The notes beneath the pieces were generated by a model. It was given only the letters and a program-made list of their open reading frames with translations. It did not search any database and was not told the DNA's origin. From positions 62,001 through 126,000 of the forward strand of contig JAJFJU010000012.1 in NCBI GenBank assembly GCA_021773645.1: a DNA stretch of 64,000 nucleotides. The letters are read 5' to 3'. Position numbers and translations under genes: made by a program. Below are positions 27,342 through 35,589 of this stretch, in pieces (position 1 is the stretch's first letter; every line of letters starts with the position of its first letter). The DNA is from Gammaproteobacteria bacterium. GTDB lineage: Bacteria > Pseudomonadota > Gammaproteobacteria > HK1.

Positions 27342-27557
27342 CTAGCCTTTAACTGCTTTCTTTATATCATCCCAAGATACTGATTTAACTTGGCCAGATA
27401 CCAATTCGTCGTATCTTTTTTCAGCCAAATCCGCCCAAGCTTGATCAACTCCCTCATCTTGCCTTGTTTCAAGAGACGATATTAAGCAATGTGCGACCAA
27501 GGCTCTTTCCTTAGAGCTTAAATGCCTTGTTTCTTCAAGAACTTGCCTGATACTCAT
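27342..27557 (-). CDS. Addiction-module antitoxin (TIGR02574-like)
   Basis: A 71-residue acidic protein of the putative addiction-module component family. The ARHL-like segment LSSKERALVAHCLISSLE and the C-terminal VDQAWADLAEKRYDELVSGQ are typical. The C-terminal half should wrap the toxin encoded 5 bp downstream. The promoter would lie in the 133-bp gap shared with the divergent second toxin-antitoxin pair. Confidence 0.88.
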   Translation of the reverse strand: MSIRQVLEETRHLSSKERALVAHCLISSLETRQDEGVDQAWADLAEKRYDELVSGQVKSVSWDDIKKAVKG

Positions 27558-27650
27558 GTCTCATTCACCCATAAAGATTCAAGGCCTGATATTAGCACGG
27601 CAATTTTTTACCCATCACGCCTGGTATCTCTTCCCTCATCATTCCGGCTC

Positions 27651-27687
27651 CAGCTTGAAAAGCTGCGAGTGATAGAATAGTGTCACT
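27651..27687. promoter_or_regulatory. Inverted repeats upstream of Phd-type antitoxin, candidate operator
   Basis: A perfect CAGCTT-GAA-AAGCTG palindrome (27651-27665) is followed by an imperfect one with AGTGA and TCACT ends (27668-27687), just before the antitoxin ATG at 27691. Phd antitoxins usually repress their own promoter from such sites. A TAGAAT at 27673 could be the -10. This is inferred from position only. Confidence 0.4.
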
Positions 27688-27690
27688 CCC

Positions 27691-27948
27691 ATGAAGACAG
27701 AAATTGTAACCACCCTAAAAAGACAGGCAACCAAGATCCTTGCTGATTTACACGAGTCCAGGGAGCCTGTTCTGATTACGGAGCATGGCCAGCCATCGGC
27801 CTATCTGGTTGATGTCGAAGACTATGAGTTCACGCAAAAACGCATGAATCTGCTTGAGGGAATCGTTCGAGGTGAACGAGCGCTTCTGGAAAACCGCAGC
27901 TACTCAAAGATAGAAGCGAGGGAGAAAATGAAAAAATGGCTCGGCTAG
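27691..27948 (+). CDS. Phd/YefM-family antitoxin
   Basis: An 85-residue antitoxin. The N-terminal Phd domain has LKRQATKILADLHESREPVLITEHGQPSAYLVDVEDYE-type sequence, which binds DNA and autoregulates; the C-terminal part (RGERALLENRSYSKIEAREKM) should bind the toxin. Its last 13 bp overlap the toxin start at 27936, a coupled pair. Confidence 0.92.
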   Translation: MKTEIVTTLKRQATKILADLHESREPVLITEHGQPSAYLVDVEDYEFTQKRMNLLEGIVRGERALLENRSYSKIEAREKMKKWLG

Positions 27949-28256
27949 TCTGGACCGAGCCAGCCCTACTCGACCTCGATGAAATTGCCAACTATATCGC
28001 CCTGGATGATTTTTCCGCAGCCCAAAAATTGGTACGGAAAGTCTTCGATAGCGCCGAGCGTCTTGAGCAATTCCCGCAATCCGGCCGTATCCCCCCAGAA
28101 TTACCCAGTGGACCCTACCGTGAAATCATCGTTGGGCCATGCCGGGTTTTCTATCGAGAGGATGATGACAGCGTGTACTTACTCTACGTAATGCGCTCTG
28201 AAAGACTGCTACGCGACTATTGTCTGGAAGAAAGGGCGAGAAAAGAGAATCTTTAG
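27936..28256 (+). CDS. RelE/ParE-family toxin
   Basis: A 106-residue toxin: LVWTEPALLDLDEIANYIALDD at the N-terminus and YREIIVGPCRVFYREDDDSVYLLYVMRSER near the end are characteristic of the RelE/ParE superfamily. ATG at 27936 lies inside the antitoxin gene and is preceded by GAGGGAG. It is divergent from the first toxin-antitoxin pair, so two modules stand head to head. Confidence 0.92.
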   Translation: MARLVWTEPALLDLDEIANYIALDDFSAAQKLVRKVFDSAERLEQFPQSGRIPPELPSGPYREIIVGPCRVFYREDDDSVYLLYVMRSERLLRDYCLEERARKENL

Positions 28257-28640
28257 AGGCGCGTAGTTAGGCCCGAGGATCTTATCGCGTTGAGTTTACC
28301 CAAGATGTATATCTCCCGCGTGAGATGCCTCAAATCTAGACGGGGCATTCCACTCGAATTTACCAGCCGTATCGTCGGTGGGTTAGCGTAGCGTAACCCG
28401 ACATTTCCTTTCCCTCGCCATCACTCATTGGTCAGCACACAGAAAATGCAACAATGAAAGACCTGACCCCGGATCTGCTTGTCCGATCGTATGACGCCAA
28501 GTTCCCGCAATTCAGCGACTGCGTCAAAGAACTTTCCGATTGCTGCAGGAATTGATGGGGTCATGTCGAAAGCGTATGTGTTGCGCAGCCTTGGGCCGTG
28601 ATTGGGCTGTATTGAGTCTCTTGGTTAATTAACTCTATCG
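28257..28640. other. Gene-poor gap with a palindrome and short remnant
   Basis: This 384-bp gap holds a palindrome listed separately at 28374-28402. It also has an unrecognised 33-codon frame beginning ATG near 28454 (MKDLTPDLLVRSYDAKFPQF) that ends at TGA with no homologous extension. It looks like a fragment of a decayed gene. No tRNA or mobile-element gene was seen. Confidence 0.4.
28374..28402. repeat. Palindromic extragenic repeat
   Basis: GTCGGTGGGTTAGCGTAGCG runs into TAACCCGAC, so GGGTTA and TAACCC pair around a short loop. Similar GGGTTACGC palindromes are frequent intergenic elements in proteobacteria. Only one copy was seen in this window. Confidence 0.55.
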
Positions 28641-29009
28641 TTACTCAGGTTTCCATTTCTTGAAATTACATTTTGACGCTACACCTTCTGACTTTAGCTT
28701 GGCTAACACGCAATCGGATGCTTGGGTTTGGTATTTGAATGGGACTATTCCAGCCTTCCGCGCGGGACATTTGTTTTGAGTGTGAATTGCAAGATTGATG
28801 TTTAGTATTTGGAGTTGATTATTTATATCTATATAGCGCGCTGTCTGCTGAGGGGCACTTTTGTCGTAAACATCACCCTCAGTGCGCGTCATGGCTATTT
28901 CGAAGATGCTTGCATCAATTAGGTTGTCCAGTTCGGCACATGGTGTTTGTGAGAATGCATTGGAAGAAAGTGCAATCAGTGCAATCGAGGCGAATATTCT
29001 ATTGGTCAT
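28641..29009 (-). CDS. Hypothetical exported protein
   Basis: A 122-residue protein not recognised. It has a clear signal peptide (1-20, ending SNAFSQ) and four cysteines in the mature part (TPCAELD, NKCPARK, SDCVLAK, SKCNFKK), which could form two disulfides. The codon choice looks more AT-rich than the flanking housekeeping genes, in keeping with an acquired gene in the toxin-antitoxin zone. It stands alone with long gaps on both sides. Confidence 0.65.
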   Translation of the reverse strand: MTNRIFASIALIALSSNAFSQTPCAELDNLIDASIFEIAMTRTEGDVYDKSAPQQTARYIDINNQLQILNINLAIHTQNKCPARKAGIVPFKYQTQASDCVLAKLKSEGVASKCNFKKWKPE

Positions 29010-29294
29010 AGTGGATTTGTCCTGTGGTTGGTGATTGATGGTTAACAGATTTTATATGGAAAGTTTCTTATTAAATGAGAAATACCGATTCGGCAACAAA
29101 TGGAACGGCCTACACGTTGCATGTATTCATTCTGTTGCGCACGGAAACACAACCTGTTAGTTATCAGTGCGTTATAATCCAACCGGCCTTTCTTTTCGGT
29201 AATCTGTGTTCTTTCCTATCCCGGATCATGTAGAAACTCTCCACATAATCCGATTGAAATAGCCAAGCCTCACAATAATTTTTGGAGGCATTCC
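29010..29294. other. Gap with no recognised feature
   Basis: AT-rich stretch between the exported protein and the small reading frame at 29295. A TATAAT occurs near 29172 but no matching -35 at normal spacing was found. Nothing else could be supported. Confidence 0.4.
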
Positions 29295-29429
29295 ATGAGC
29301 CGGGTAGGGCGATGCAGGATGGATATCATGAGCGGTTCATTCCGTGAGACCGTTGGCGAGATGACAGACAGCCTAGCGCATATCCTGAGGGCTGTCTTGC
29401 GGGGTGCATTCGCCGTAATACCTGGCTAG
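29295..29429 (+). CDS. Possible small protein (44 residues)
   Basis: ATG at 29295 is preceded by a strong GGAGG with a 6-base gap, unusual for a random frame. The 44-residue product contains MSGSFRETVGEMTDSLAHIL then a hydrophobic end (LRGAFAVIPG). It ends 73 bp before sdaA on the same strand. It could be a small membrane-associated protein or a leader for sdaA. No family is recognised; the case rests on the ribosome-binding site and position. Confidence 0.4.
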   Translation: MSRVGRCRMDIMSGSFRETVGEMTDSLAHILRAVLRGAFAVIPG

Positions 29430-29502
29430 ACAGGCGACGATGTATCATGCTGGTATGAAGCCGGGAAAGAGGTCTCCGTCGGCATGCTAATGTGGTTCCC
29501 TT

Positions 29503-30882
29503 ATGTTTATCAGCGCACTGGAGCTTTTCAAGATAGGGATTGGTCCCTCAAGTTCCCACACTATGGGCCCCATGGTGGCGGCGAAGACATTTCTTGATCT
29601 GACCGAGAAATATCTCTCCACACATCGCGACGCTCCCGCTCTTTCTATCCGCTGTACCCTCAAAGGCTCCTTGGCTTTTACTGGCAAGGGTCACGCTACC
29701 GACTGCGCAGTGGCGTTGGGACTGCATGGCTATAAACCGGTCGACGTTGCCGGGTTAGATGTCGATGCAGTTATCAAACAAGTCTGGGGCGAGTGCTCCC
29801 TGACGGTGAATAAAACCCACAGTATTCGGTTTTCTTCCCCCGAGGATATTGTCTTTGATCGGGGCGTATCGCTCCCGGAACACCCGAATGGAATGATCTT
29901 TGAACTGCTTGGGGAATCGGCAAAAGTCCTGTTGTCCGAAATCTATTTTTCCATCGGTGGTGGGTTTATCAGTACCCGTGCCAAAATCGGCCAACTGGTT
30001 GCGCCGCTGAAGATGGCACCTGCTGATTCATGTCCCTATGGCTTTGATTCGGCGAATTCGATGTTGCAGATGGCTGGCGATAGCGGATTGTCTATTGCGG
30101 CGATGAAACGGAAAAATGAACTGGAGTATCTATCCGATGATGTTCTGAATCAGGGCCTTGATCTGATCTGGCAATCGATGCGGCGTTGTGTCGATCAGGG
30201 CTTGGGTGCCGAAGGTATCTTATCTGGAGGGCTGAAACTTGCTCGGCGCGCAAAGGGCTTGCATGAGCAACTTCAGGCTTCCCCGGAAGATGCCAATCTC
30301 AATGACTGGCTGTGTGCCTATGCCATCGCCGTCAATGAAGAAAATGCTGGCGGACATATGGTGGTGACTGCGCCCACCAATGGTGCCGCGGGGGTGATCC
30401 CGGCAGTTCTCTATTACTTGGTCATCCACGAAGGCGGGACTATCGAGCAAGTGAGGGAGTTTTTGCTAACCGCCAGTGCTATCGGTGGAATCATCAAACA
30501 TCGCAGCTCGATTTCCGGGGCGGAGGTGGGGTGCCAGGGTGAGGTGGGCTCCGCTGCTGCGATGGCTGCGGCCGGATTGTGCGCGGTACGTGGTGGTACA
30601 CCCCAACAAATAGAAAATGCTGCGGAAATTGCCCTTGAGCATCATCTGGGGATGACCTGTGACCCGGTAAAGGGGCTGGTGCAGATTCCGTGTATTGAGC
30701 GCAATGCCTTTGGGGCCATCAAGGCTTATTCCGCTGCTTCCCTTGCGATACGTGGTAGTGGGCAGCACTACATTTTGCTGGATAACTGTATCGCGGCGAT
30801 GAAACAGACCGGTATGGAAATGTCCGAGAAGTACAAGGAAACCTCATTGGGCGGGCTTGCGGTGAGTATTACTGAATGTTGA
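29503..30882 (+). CDS. sdaA: L-serine ammonia-lyase, iron-sulfur type
   Basis: Converts L-serine to pyruvate and ammonia with a [4Fe-4S] cluster. The 459-residue single-chain form has the N-terminal beta domain ([20 protein letters not shown]) and the alpha domain with the substrate loop [21 protein letters not shown] and the cluster cysteines including [20 protein letters not shown]. Length is standard. No ribosome-binding site of note precedes the ATG. A repeat element separates it from a PLP-type dehydratase that also acts on serine or threonine. Confidence 0.96.
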   Translation: MFISALELFKIGIGPSSSHTMGPMVAAKTFLDLTEKYLSTHRDAPALSIRCTLKGSLAFTGKGHATDCAVALGLHGYKPVDVAGLDVDAVIKQVWGECSLTVNKTHSIRFSSPEDIVFDRGVSLPEHPNGMIFELLGESAKVLLSEIYFSIGGGFISTRAKIGQLVAPLKMAPADSCPYGFDSANSMLQMAGDSGLSIAAMKRKNELEYLSDDVLNQGLDLIWQSMRRCVDQGLGAEGILSGGLKLARRAKGLHEQLQASPEDANLNDWLCAYAIAVNEENAGGHMVVTAPTNGAAGVIPAVLYYLVIHEGGTIEQVREFLLTASAIGGIIKHRSSISGAEVGCQGEVGSAAAMAAAGLCAVRGGTPQQIENAAEIALEHHLGMTCDPVKGLVQIPCIERNAFGAIKAYSAASLAIRGSGQHYILLDNCIAAMKQTGMEMSEKYKETSLGGLAVSITEC

Positions 30883-30920
30883 TGACGGCATGTGGCGAGA
30901 GATGGGGTCTGCTAGAACCC

Positions 30921-31007
30921 GTCATACCGGGCTTGACCCGGTATCCAGTGAGTGGTTGTAAAAAACCTGGATTCCGGCGCAGCGAAAAACGCTGTCCGGT
31001 ATGACGG
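30921..31007. repeat. Extragenic palindrome of the CGTCATNCCGG type, copy 2 (complete)
   Basis: The element starts with CGTCATACCGG (30921-30931) and ends with CCGGTATGACG (30997-31007), perfect 11-bp terminal inverted repeats. The left end continues to CCCGGTATCCAG, resembling the copy at 26314. It lies between sdaA and the PLP-dependent dehydratase. The ends resemble small non-coding mobile repeats common in proteobacterial intergenic DNA. It could also act as a transcription stop. Confidence 0.75.
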
Positions 31008-31035
31008 AGTTTAGTTAATGGGACAGCAGTGATTT

Positions 31036-31980
31036 ATGTTTGAACAAATTATCGCCGCCAAGGAACGGTTAAAGGGCCACGCCAATCGGACACCGATAAT
31101 GACCTCCCGGACGCTGAACGGCATGCTGGGTGCAGAAATATTTTTTAAATGTGAAAACTTTCAGCGGGTCGGTGCCTTCAAGTTTCGCGGGGCGTTTAAC
31201 GGCATTTCTCAATTATCCGATGCGGCAAAGGCGCGGGGTGTGATCACCTATTCTTCAGGAAACCATGCGCAGGCGGTGGGGCTGGTGGGGCAACTGCTGC
31301 AGGTGCAGACGACCATTGTGATGCCGAATAATGCACCGGAGATAAAGCGAGAAGCGACCGCGGGATACGGAGCGACGATCATTGAATACGATCCACAAAC
31401 GTCCAGTCGCGAGGCCATTGCAGAAGATCTCCAGGCTGCCAATGGCCATACACTGATTCCTCCCTATGATCACGAGGATGTGATTGCCGGCCAGGGAACG
31501 GCAGCACTGGAAATGTTTGAAGAACTGGGTGAGCTCGATAGCCTGCTGGTGCCGTGTGGTGGTGGTGGGTTGTTAAGCGGTTCGGCCATTGCTGCCGAGG
31601 CTACGTCGCCCAACTGCCGAGTGATCGGCATCGAGCCTGAATGTGCCGACGATGCCACGAAGTCATTTCGAAGTGGGCAATTACACCGGGTCCACAATCC
31701 ACCCACCATTGCCGACGGCGTGCGGACGCCCTCTCTGGGCAAGATTACCTTCCCGCTGGTGCTGAAATATGTGGCTGCGATGGAGTTGGTGCCGGAGCAG
31801 GCCATTATGGAGGCGGTACGATTTCTGTTTTATCGCATGAAACTGGTGGTTGAACCCTCCGGGGCCTTGGGGCTTGCAGCCCTGTTAAGCGGCGCCGTAC
31901 AGCCTGAGGACAGGGTCGGCATCATCCTGAGTGGCGGAAATATCGATGCCGCGATGATGAGCCACATCCTTAGTCCCTAA
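31036..31980 (+). CDS. PLP-dependent serine/threonine dehydratase-like enzyme
   Basis: Fold-type II PLP enzyme of 314 residues. The PLP lysine lies in VGAFKFRGA, the substrate loop is SSGNHAQA, and the phosphate-binding loop is PCGGGGLLSG. It lacks the C-terminal ACT regulatory domain of biosynthetic threonine deaminase, so it is catabolic: threonine dehydratase, serine racemase/dehydratase or threo-3-hydroxyaspartate ammonia-lyase. The C-terminal FYRMKLVVEPSGALGLAALL suits the last two. Exact substrate is open. It follows sdaA after a repeat element. Confidence 0.87.
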   Translation: MFEQIIAAKERLKGHANRTPIMTSRTLNGMLGAEIFFKCENFQRVGAFKFRGAFNGISQLSDAAKARGVITYSSGNHAQAVGLVGQLLQVQTTIVMPNNAPEIKREATAGYGATIIEYDPQTSSREAIAEDLQAANGHTLIPPYDHEDVIAGQGTAALEMFEELGELDSLLVPCGGGGLLSGSAIAAEATSPNCRVIGIEPECADDATKSFRSGQLHRVHNPPTIADGVRTPSLGKITFPLVLKYVAAMELVPEQAIMEAVRFLFYRMKLVVEPSGALGLAALLSGAVQPEDRVGIILSGGNIDAAMMSHILSP

Positions 31981-31990
31981 ACCTTGCGAT

Positions 31991-32012
31991 AGCGTACGTG
32001 GGAGCGTACGCT
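31991..32012 (+). terminator. Perfect 8-bp hairpin after the dehydratase gene
   Basis: AGCGTACG and CGTACGCT pair around a 6-base loop, followed by TTTGCTTTGG. It may end the dehydratase transcript, or serve as operator for the toxin-antitoxin pair starting at 32034. Confidence 0.45.
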
Positions 32013-32033
32013 TTGCTTTGGAGGTAAGACAAG

Positions 32034-32276
32034 GTGACTATTCTCAACGCGACAGAAGCACGCTCAAAACTGTATAGCCTGATTGATGAGGCTGAGAGAA
32101 CACACGAGCCTATTATCATTACCGGGAAAAGAGGGAATGCGGTGCTGCTGTCTGAAGGGGACTGGACGGCAATTTCCGAAACACTTCATCTGCTGTCAGT
32201 GCCCGGTATGCGTGAATCGATCAAGGAAGGCCTGGAGCAGGCTGTTTCAGAATGTTCTAAGGAACTTGATTGGTGA
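32034..32276 (+). CDS. YefM/Phd-family antitoxin
   Basis: An 80-residue antitoxin with the YefM-type start MTILNATEARSKLYSLIDEA and PIIITGKRGNAVLLSEGDW. GTG at 32034 follows GGAGG at 8 bases. The C-terminal acidic helix (SIKEGLEQAVSECSKELDW) should wrap the YoeB-type toxin. Its stop overlaps the toxin start (GTGA). It should also act as autorepressor. Confidence 0.93.
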   Translation: MTILNATEARSKLYSLIDEAERTHEPIIITGKRGNAVLLSEGDWTAISETLHLLSVPGMRESIKEGLEQAVSECSKELDW

Positions 32277-32536
32277 GCTGGACGCTGGTTTTTACAAAAC
32301 AGGCACAAAAGGATGCGAAAAAGTTATCGGCATCAGGCCTGAAACCCAAGGCACAAAAGTTACTCTCACTACTTGAGAAAAACCCATTTCAGAATCCACC
32401 GCCTTATGAAAAACTAGTCGGTGATTTATCCGGGGCATTCTCACGAAGAATCAATATTCAGCATCGGCTGGTTTATCAGGTCTGTAAAGCTGAAAAGGTC
32501 GCCAAGGTAATCCGGCTGTGGACTCACTATGAGTAA
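32273..32536 (+). CDS. Txe/YoeB-family toxin
   Basis: Ribosome-dependent mRNA endonuclease of 87 residues from GTG at 32273, which overlaps the antitoxin stop. WTLVFTKQAQKDAKKL, the NPFQNPPPYEKL segment and the catalytic C-terminus RRINIQHRLVYQV...IRLWTHYE are the YoeB signature, with Arg and His of the active site present. A TTG three bases earlier is the alternative start. The stop codon adjoins a repeat element at 32536. Confidence 0.93.
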   Translation: MSWTLVFTKQAQKDAKKLSASGLKPKAQKLLSLLEKNPFQNPPPYEKLVGDLSGAFSRRINIQHRLVYQVCKAEKVAKVIRLWTHYE

Positions 32537-32694
32537 GGACTCGGGCGGAAATAATGTTGCTATTTCAGGTGCCTGGACGCCCGGCTGGCTAGGCGCGAGA
32601 AGGGCGAATAGTCAATCTATTCAACTGACGAGCAACGCTGCCAGGCGGGATGTATCGGCTCTCTAGATGGTTATATTATTGCCGTTCGAGTTCT
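32536..32694. mobile_element. MITE-like nested inverted-repeat element
   Basis: The ends (32536-32562 and 32668-32694) are inverted repeats matching at about 19 of 27 positions. The centre has a tight hairpin GAATAG-TCAAT-CTATTC, and the middle arms CCCGGCTGGC and CTGCCAGGCGGG also pair roughly. No protein is coded. The left end begins at the last base of the YoeB stop codon. The size of 159 bp and nested symmetry suit a non-autonomous mobile element. No parent transposase is in the window. Confidence 0.6.
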
Positions 32695-32737
32695 AAGATA
32701 GCCTGCGGACTAATCCATAATCACATCGGGAAGGCAT

Positions 32738-32974
32738 ATGTCTTATACGCAAGACTTATTTGAAGAAGTGGAAATTCTTGCTCTTTATAATCTGGATACC
32801 ACGCAGGCTGGCATAAAGGTGCACAAGGCTGCGGGGGCCCATGCCGTTGCCGCGGCGGAGCGTTTGTACAAAAAGGACCTGGTGACTCAGGTGGATGGCG
32901 GTTTGCTCACCAACCTTGGTCTTGAAGCTGCTGAGCATGCTCAGGCGTTGCTTAGAATTCTGGAAACTCCCTAG
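32738..32974 (+). CDS. TIGR02647-family small protein
   Basis: A 78-residue protein starting MSYTQDLFEEVEILALYNLDTTQAGIKVHK-like sequence, which matches a small conserved gammaproteobacterial family of unknown function. It is helical, soluble and without cysteines. GGAAGGC lies 5 bases before the ATG. The yaaA gene starts 26 bp downstream. Confidence 0.78.
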   Translation: MSYTQDLFEEVEILALYNLDTTQAGIKVHKAAGAHAVAAAERLYKKDLVTQVDGGLLTNLGLEAAEHAQALLRILETP

Positions 32975-32999
32975 CAGCCTGCCAGTAGGTCGATTCCAT

Positions 33000-33773
33000 A
33001 TGCTCGCCATCATCTCACCTGCCAAGACCCTGGACTTTGAAACCCCGCCCCAAAGTGAAGAACATTCCACAGGCGAATTTCTGCAGGATTCCAATCACCT
33101 GATTGACGTGCTGAGAGCGTTTTCTGCTCCAGAAATATCAGCGTTGATGAAGATCAGCAGCAAGTTGGGCGATCTTAATTTCCAGAGATATGCCAACTGG
33201 CATTTACCCTTTGACCGTGCAAATGCCAAGCAAGCTTTGCTGGCCTTTAAGGGCGATGTGTATCTCGGCCTGGAGGCGGAGACCCTGAATCAACGGGATC
33301 TTAGCTGGCTGCAGAATCATCTACGCATCCTGTCCGGGCTATATGGCGTGCTACGGCCATTGGATCTGATCCAGCCCTATCGTCTGGAGATGGGTACGGC
33401 GCTGAAAACATCATCGGGAAAAAATCTTTATCAGTTCTGGGGCGACAAGCTGACAGCGTCAATCAATGCCGCTCTGGATGGGCAACGCGCTCGTGTGCTG
33501 GTCAATCTGGCGTCGAAGGAATATAGCCAGGCCCTCAAGCTGGATGCCGTTGACGGGCGTGTCATTACCCCGGCCTTCAAAGACCTGAAAAACGGGCGCT
33601 ACAAACTCATCAGTTTTTATGCCAAAAAGGCCCGTGGTGCAATGGTGAGATACATGGTGAAAAATCGTGTTAGCTCAATAAAGGCGCTGCAGAATTTTGA
33701 CGGTCTTGGCTATTGTTATTCCGAGGACCTCTCGGCGGGTGATGACTGGGTGTTTCTGCGCGACCCTTCATAA
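33000..33773 (+). CDS. yaaA: Peroxide stress protein YaaA
   Basis: DUF328/YaaA family, which lowers free iron and DNA damage under peroxide stress. The 257-residue protein begins MLAIISPAKTLDFETP, the family hallmark, and has WLQNHLRILSGLYGVLRPLDLIQPYRLEMGT and LVNLASKEY. ATG at 33000 is preferred because the conserved start coincides with it; the open frame extends upstream into the preceding gene. Length is normal. Confidence 0.95.
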   Translation: MLAIISPAKTLDFETPPQSEEHSTGEFLQDSNHLIDVLRAFSAPEISALMKISSKLGDLNFQRYANWHLPFDRANAKQALLAFKGDVYLGLEAETLNQRDLSWLQNHLRILSGLYGVLRPLDLIQPYRLEMGTALKTSSGKNLYQFWGDKLTASINAALDGQRARVLVNLASKEYSQALKLDAVDGRVITPAFKDLKNGRYKLISFYAKKARGAMVRYMVKNRVSSIKALQNFDGLGYCYSEDLSAGDDWVFLRDPS

Positions 33774-33798
33774 CCGACTCAACTAGGAATAAATATTG

Positions 33799-34932
33799 AT
33801 GCCCGATCTACAAGGCAGACCTGATTTCCAATGGATTGACGATGACGCGGGTATCGCGATAGTCGCAGCGGCCATGGCGGCAGCCAGTTGGATTGCGCTG
33901 GATAGTGAGTCCAACTCCATGTTCGTGTATCAGGAGCGGGTTTGCCTGGTGCAATTGAATGTGGACGGGAAACTGTATGTCATCGATCCGCTGGTGTCCG
34001 ATGACCCCAAGGCTTTTCTCGCGCCACTAAAGGTTGTGCTGGAGGATGCTGATAAACCCTGCTTTTTACATGGCGGTGAGTACGATGTGGCGTGCTTCAA
34101 GCGCGAATTCGACATCTCGCTACGCGGCGTTTTCGATAGCCAGCAGGCCGCCAGCTTTCTCGGCTGGGAGCGTAGCGGTTATGGCAGTGTGGTGGAGGTG
34201 GTGTGTGGGGTGAGGCTTGCCAAGGCGCATTCCCAGTACAACTGGGCAACCCGACCACTGGCCCAGGATGCCTTGGGTTATGCCCTGGATGATGTGGTGT
34301 ATCTACCGCGGGTGGCGGAACAGCTCGAAGCTGAAATTGCTACAGCTGATCTGGAAGACGAACTGGCCGAGGCCAACCGGGCGGTGATGGACGCTCCCAT
34401 TCATGTGGGCGGATTTACAGCAGAGAAAATCTATCGGGTAAAGGGCATGCGTACCTTGGCCAGTGACGGCCAACGTCGTCTTTTTGCTGTCTATAAATGG
34501 CGGGATGAATGTGCCCGCGAGCTCGATTTTCCGCCGGGTCGATTGTTTAACGATCGGGCCATGGTGAAGTTGATCCAGGTGGATCCAAAAAACAGTAATG
34601 AATTGCGGCGTCTGGGAGTGAACGGGCGCCTGAGCCGCTTCGCCGATAGCCTGCTCGCGACCTTGCGGCAAGCGCGCCAAAATCCGCCTGCGATGCCCTC
34701 GGTGCCGCAAAACCCGCCGCCCAGTCCTGCCGAGAAGGCTTGTGGTGAGCGCCTGAAAAAATGGCGGCGCAAGGAGGCGGAAAGACGTGATGTACCGCTC
34801 CAAGTGGTATTGCCGGCTCGTGCGCTGGTTACCCTACAGTCTGAAGGGGCTGGTGAGTTGGAAAAAATTCCGCAATTGGGCAAGAAGCGCATAACGCTTT
34901 ATGGCGACGAGCTTCGACGCCTCTGCGGCTAA
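33799..34932 (+). CDS. rnd: Ribonuclease D
   Basis: 3'-5' exoribonuclease for tRNA and stable RNA maturation, 377 residues. The DEDD nuclease domain has IALDSESNSM (Asp, Glu), HGGEYDVACF and the Tyr/Asp of ALDDVVYLPRV. Two HRDC domains follow (about 210-290 and the region ending IPQLGKKRITLYGDELRRL). ATG at 33799 or the TTG three bases earlier could be used; AGGA lies upstream. The next gene begins at or inside its end. Confidence 0.94.
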   Translation: MPDLQGRPDFQWIDDDAGIAIVAAAMAAASWIALDSESNSMFVYQERVCLVQLNVDGKLYVIDPLVSDDPKAFLAPLKVVLEDADKPCFLHGGEYDVACFKREFDISLRGVFDSQQAASFLGWERSGYGSVVEVVCGVRLAKAHSQYNWATRPLAQDALGYALDDVVYLPRVAEQLEAEIATADLEDELAEANRAVMDAPIHVGGFTAEKIYRVKGMRTLASDGQRRLFAVYKWRDECARELDFPPGRLFNDRAMVKLIQVDPKNSNELRRLGVNGRLSRFADSLLATLRQARQNPPAMPSVPQNPPPSPAEKACGERLKKWRRKEAERRDVPLQVVLPARALVTLQSEGAGELEKIPQLGKKRITLYGDELRRLCG

Positions 34933-34939
34933 CACGAAG

Positions 34940-35431
34940 ATGTCACCCCCCGGAGATGCCCAGGAAGCAGCCGCAGACCGTGCCGCTGTCCGGGTGCTGC
35001 CACCGCTCGTTTATCTTTTGTCCGTGCTGGTGGGGGTGGCGGCCAAGTATTTCTTTGGCGTTGAAATTGTGTTGAGAAACAATTTCTGGTTGATCTCGGG
35101 ATGGATACTGATTGGCGCAGGTTTCATCACTGGATTTGCCTTCATCCGCTCCTTCTGGAAGACCGGCCAGGACCCGGACCCGAGAACGCCCACCCCAACC
35201 CTGCTCATTACCGGGCTCTACCGATTTTCCCGCAACCCGGCCTATCTTGGGCTGACGGCTATTCAACTGGGTCTCGGTCTGGTGCTCGGCAATATCTGGG
35301 TCATCCTCATGCTTATTCCTACCGTGGCCATCATCTGCTATGGCGTGATTCTGCCGGAAGAGATGTACCTGGAACGCAAATTCGGTAGTGAATACCGAGA
35401 CTACAAGGCCAAGGTCCGGCGGTGGATATAG
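34940..35431 (+). CDS. Isoprenylcysteine/phospholipid methyltransferase family membrane protein
   Basis: Membrane protein with about four helices. The C-terminal TGLYRFSRNPAYLGLTAIQLG and PEEMYLERKFGSEYRDYK are the ICMT/PEMT family signature, with SAM bound near the NP and the E-R-F-G segment. The substrate is unknown in bacteria. ATG at 34940, 7 bp after the rnd stop, is chosen; ATG at 34901 inside rnd gives 13 more residues and cannot be ruled out, as neither has a strong ribosome-binding site. Confidence 0.82.
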   Translation: MSPPGDAQEAAADRAAVRVLPPLVYLLSVLVGVAAKYFFGVEIVLRNNFWLISGWILIGAGFITGFAFIRSFWKTGQDPDPRTPTPTLLITGLYRFSRNPAYLGLTAIQLGLGLVLGNIWVILMLIPTVAIICYGVILPEEMYLERKFGSEYRDYKAKVRRWI

Positions 35432-35589
35432 GGAAGCTCTAATCTATTCGTGGACTCGTATCTTGCGTCCAAAAGGTCCATCTTGATCGTTGCTGTTCTT
35501 TGCAATAGAACGACTCACGTGCGAGCAGCGCCTCAAAGCTGAACATTTTGAATCAAAATTTATTTTTCCCAGAATAAATAAGAACTTCC

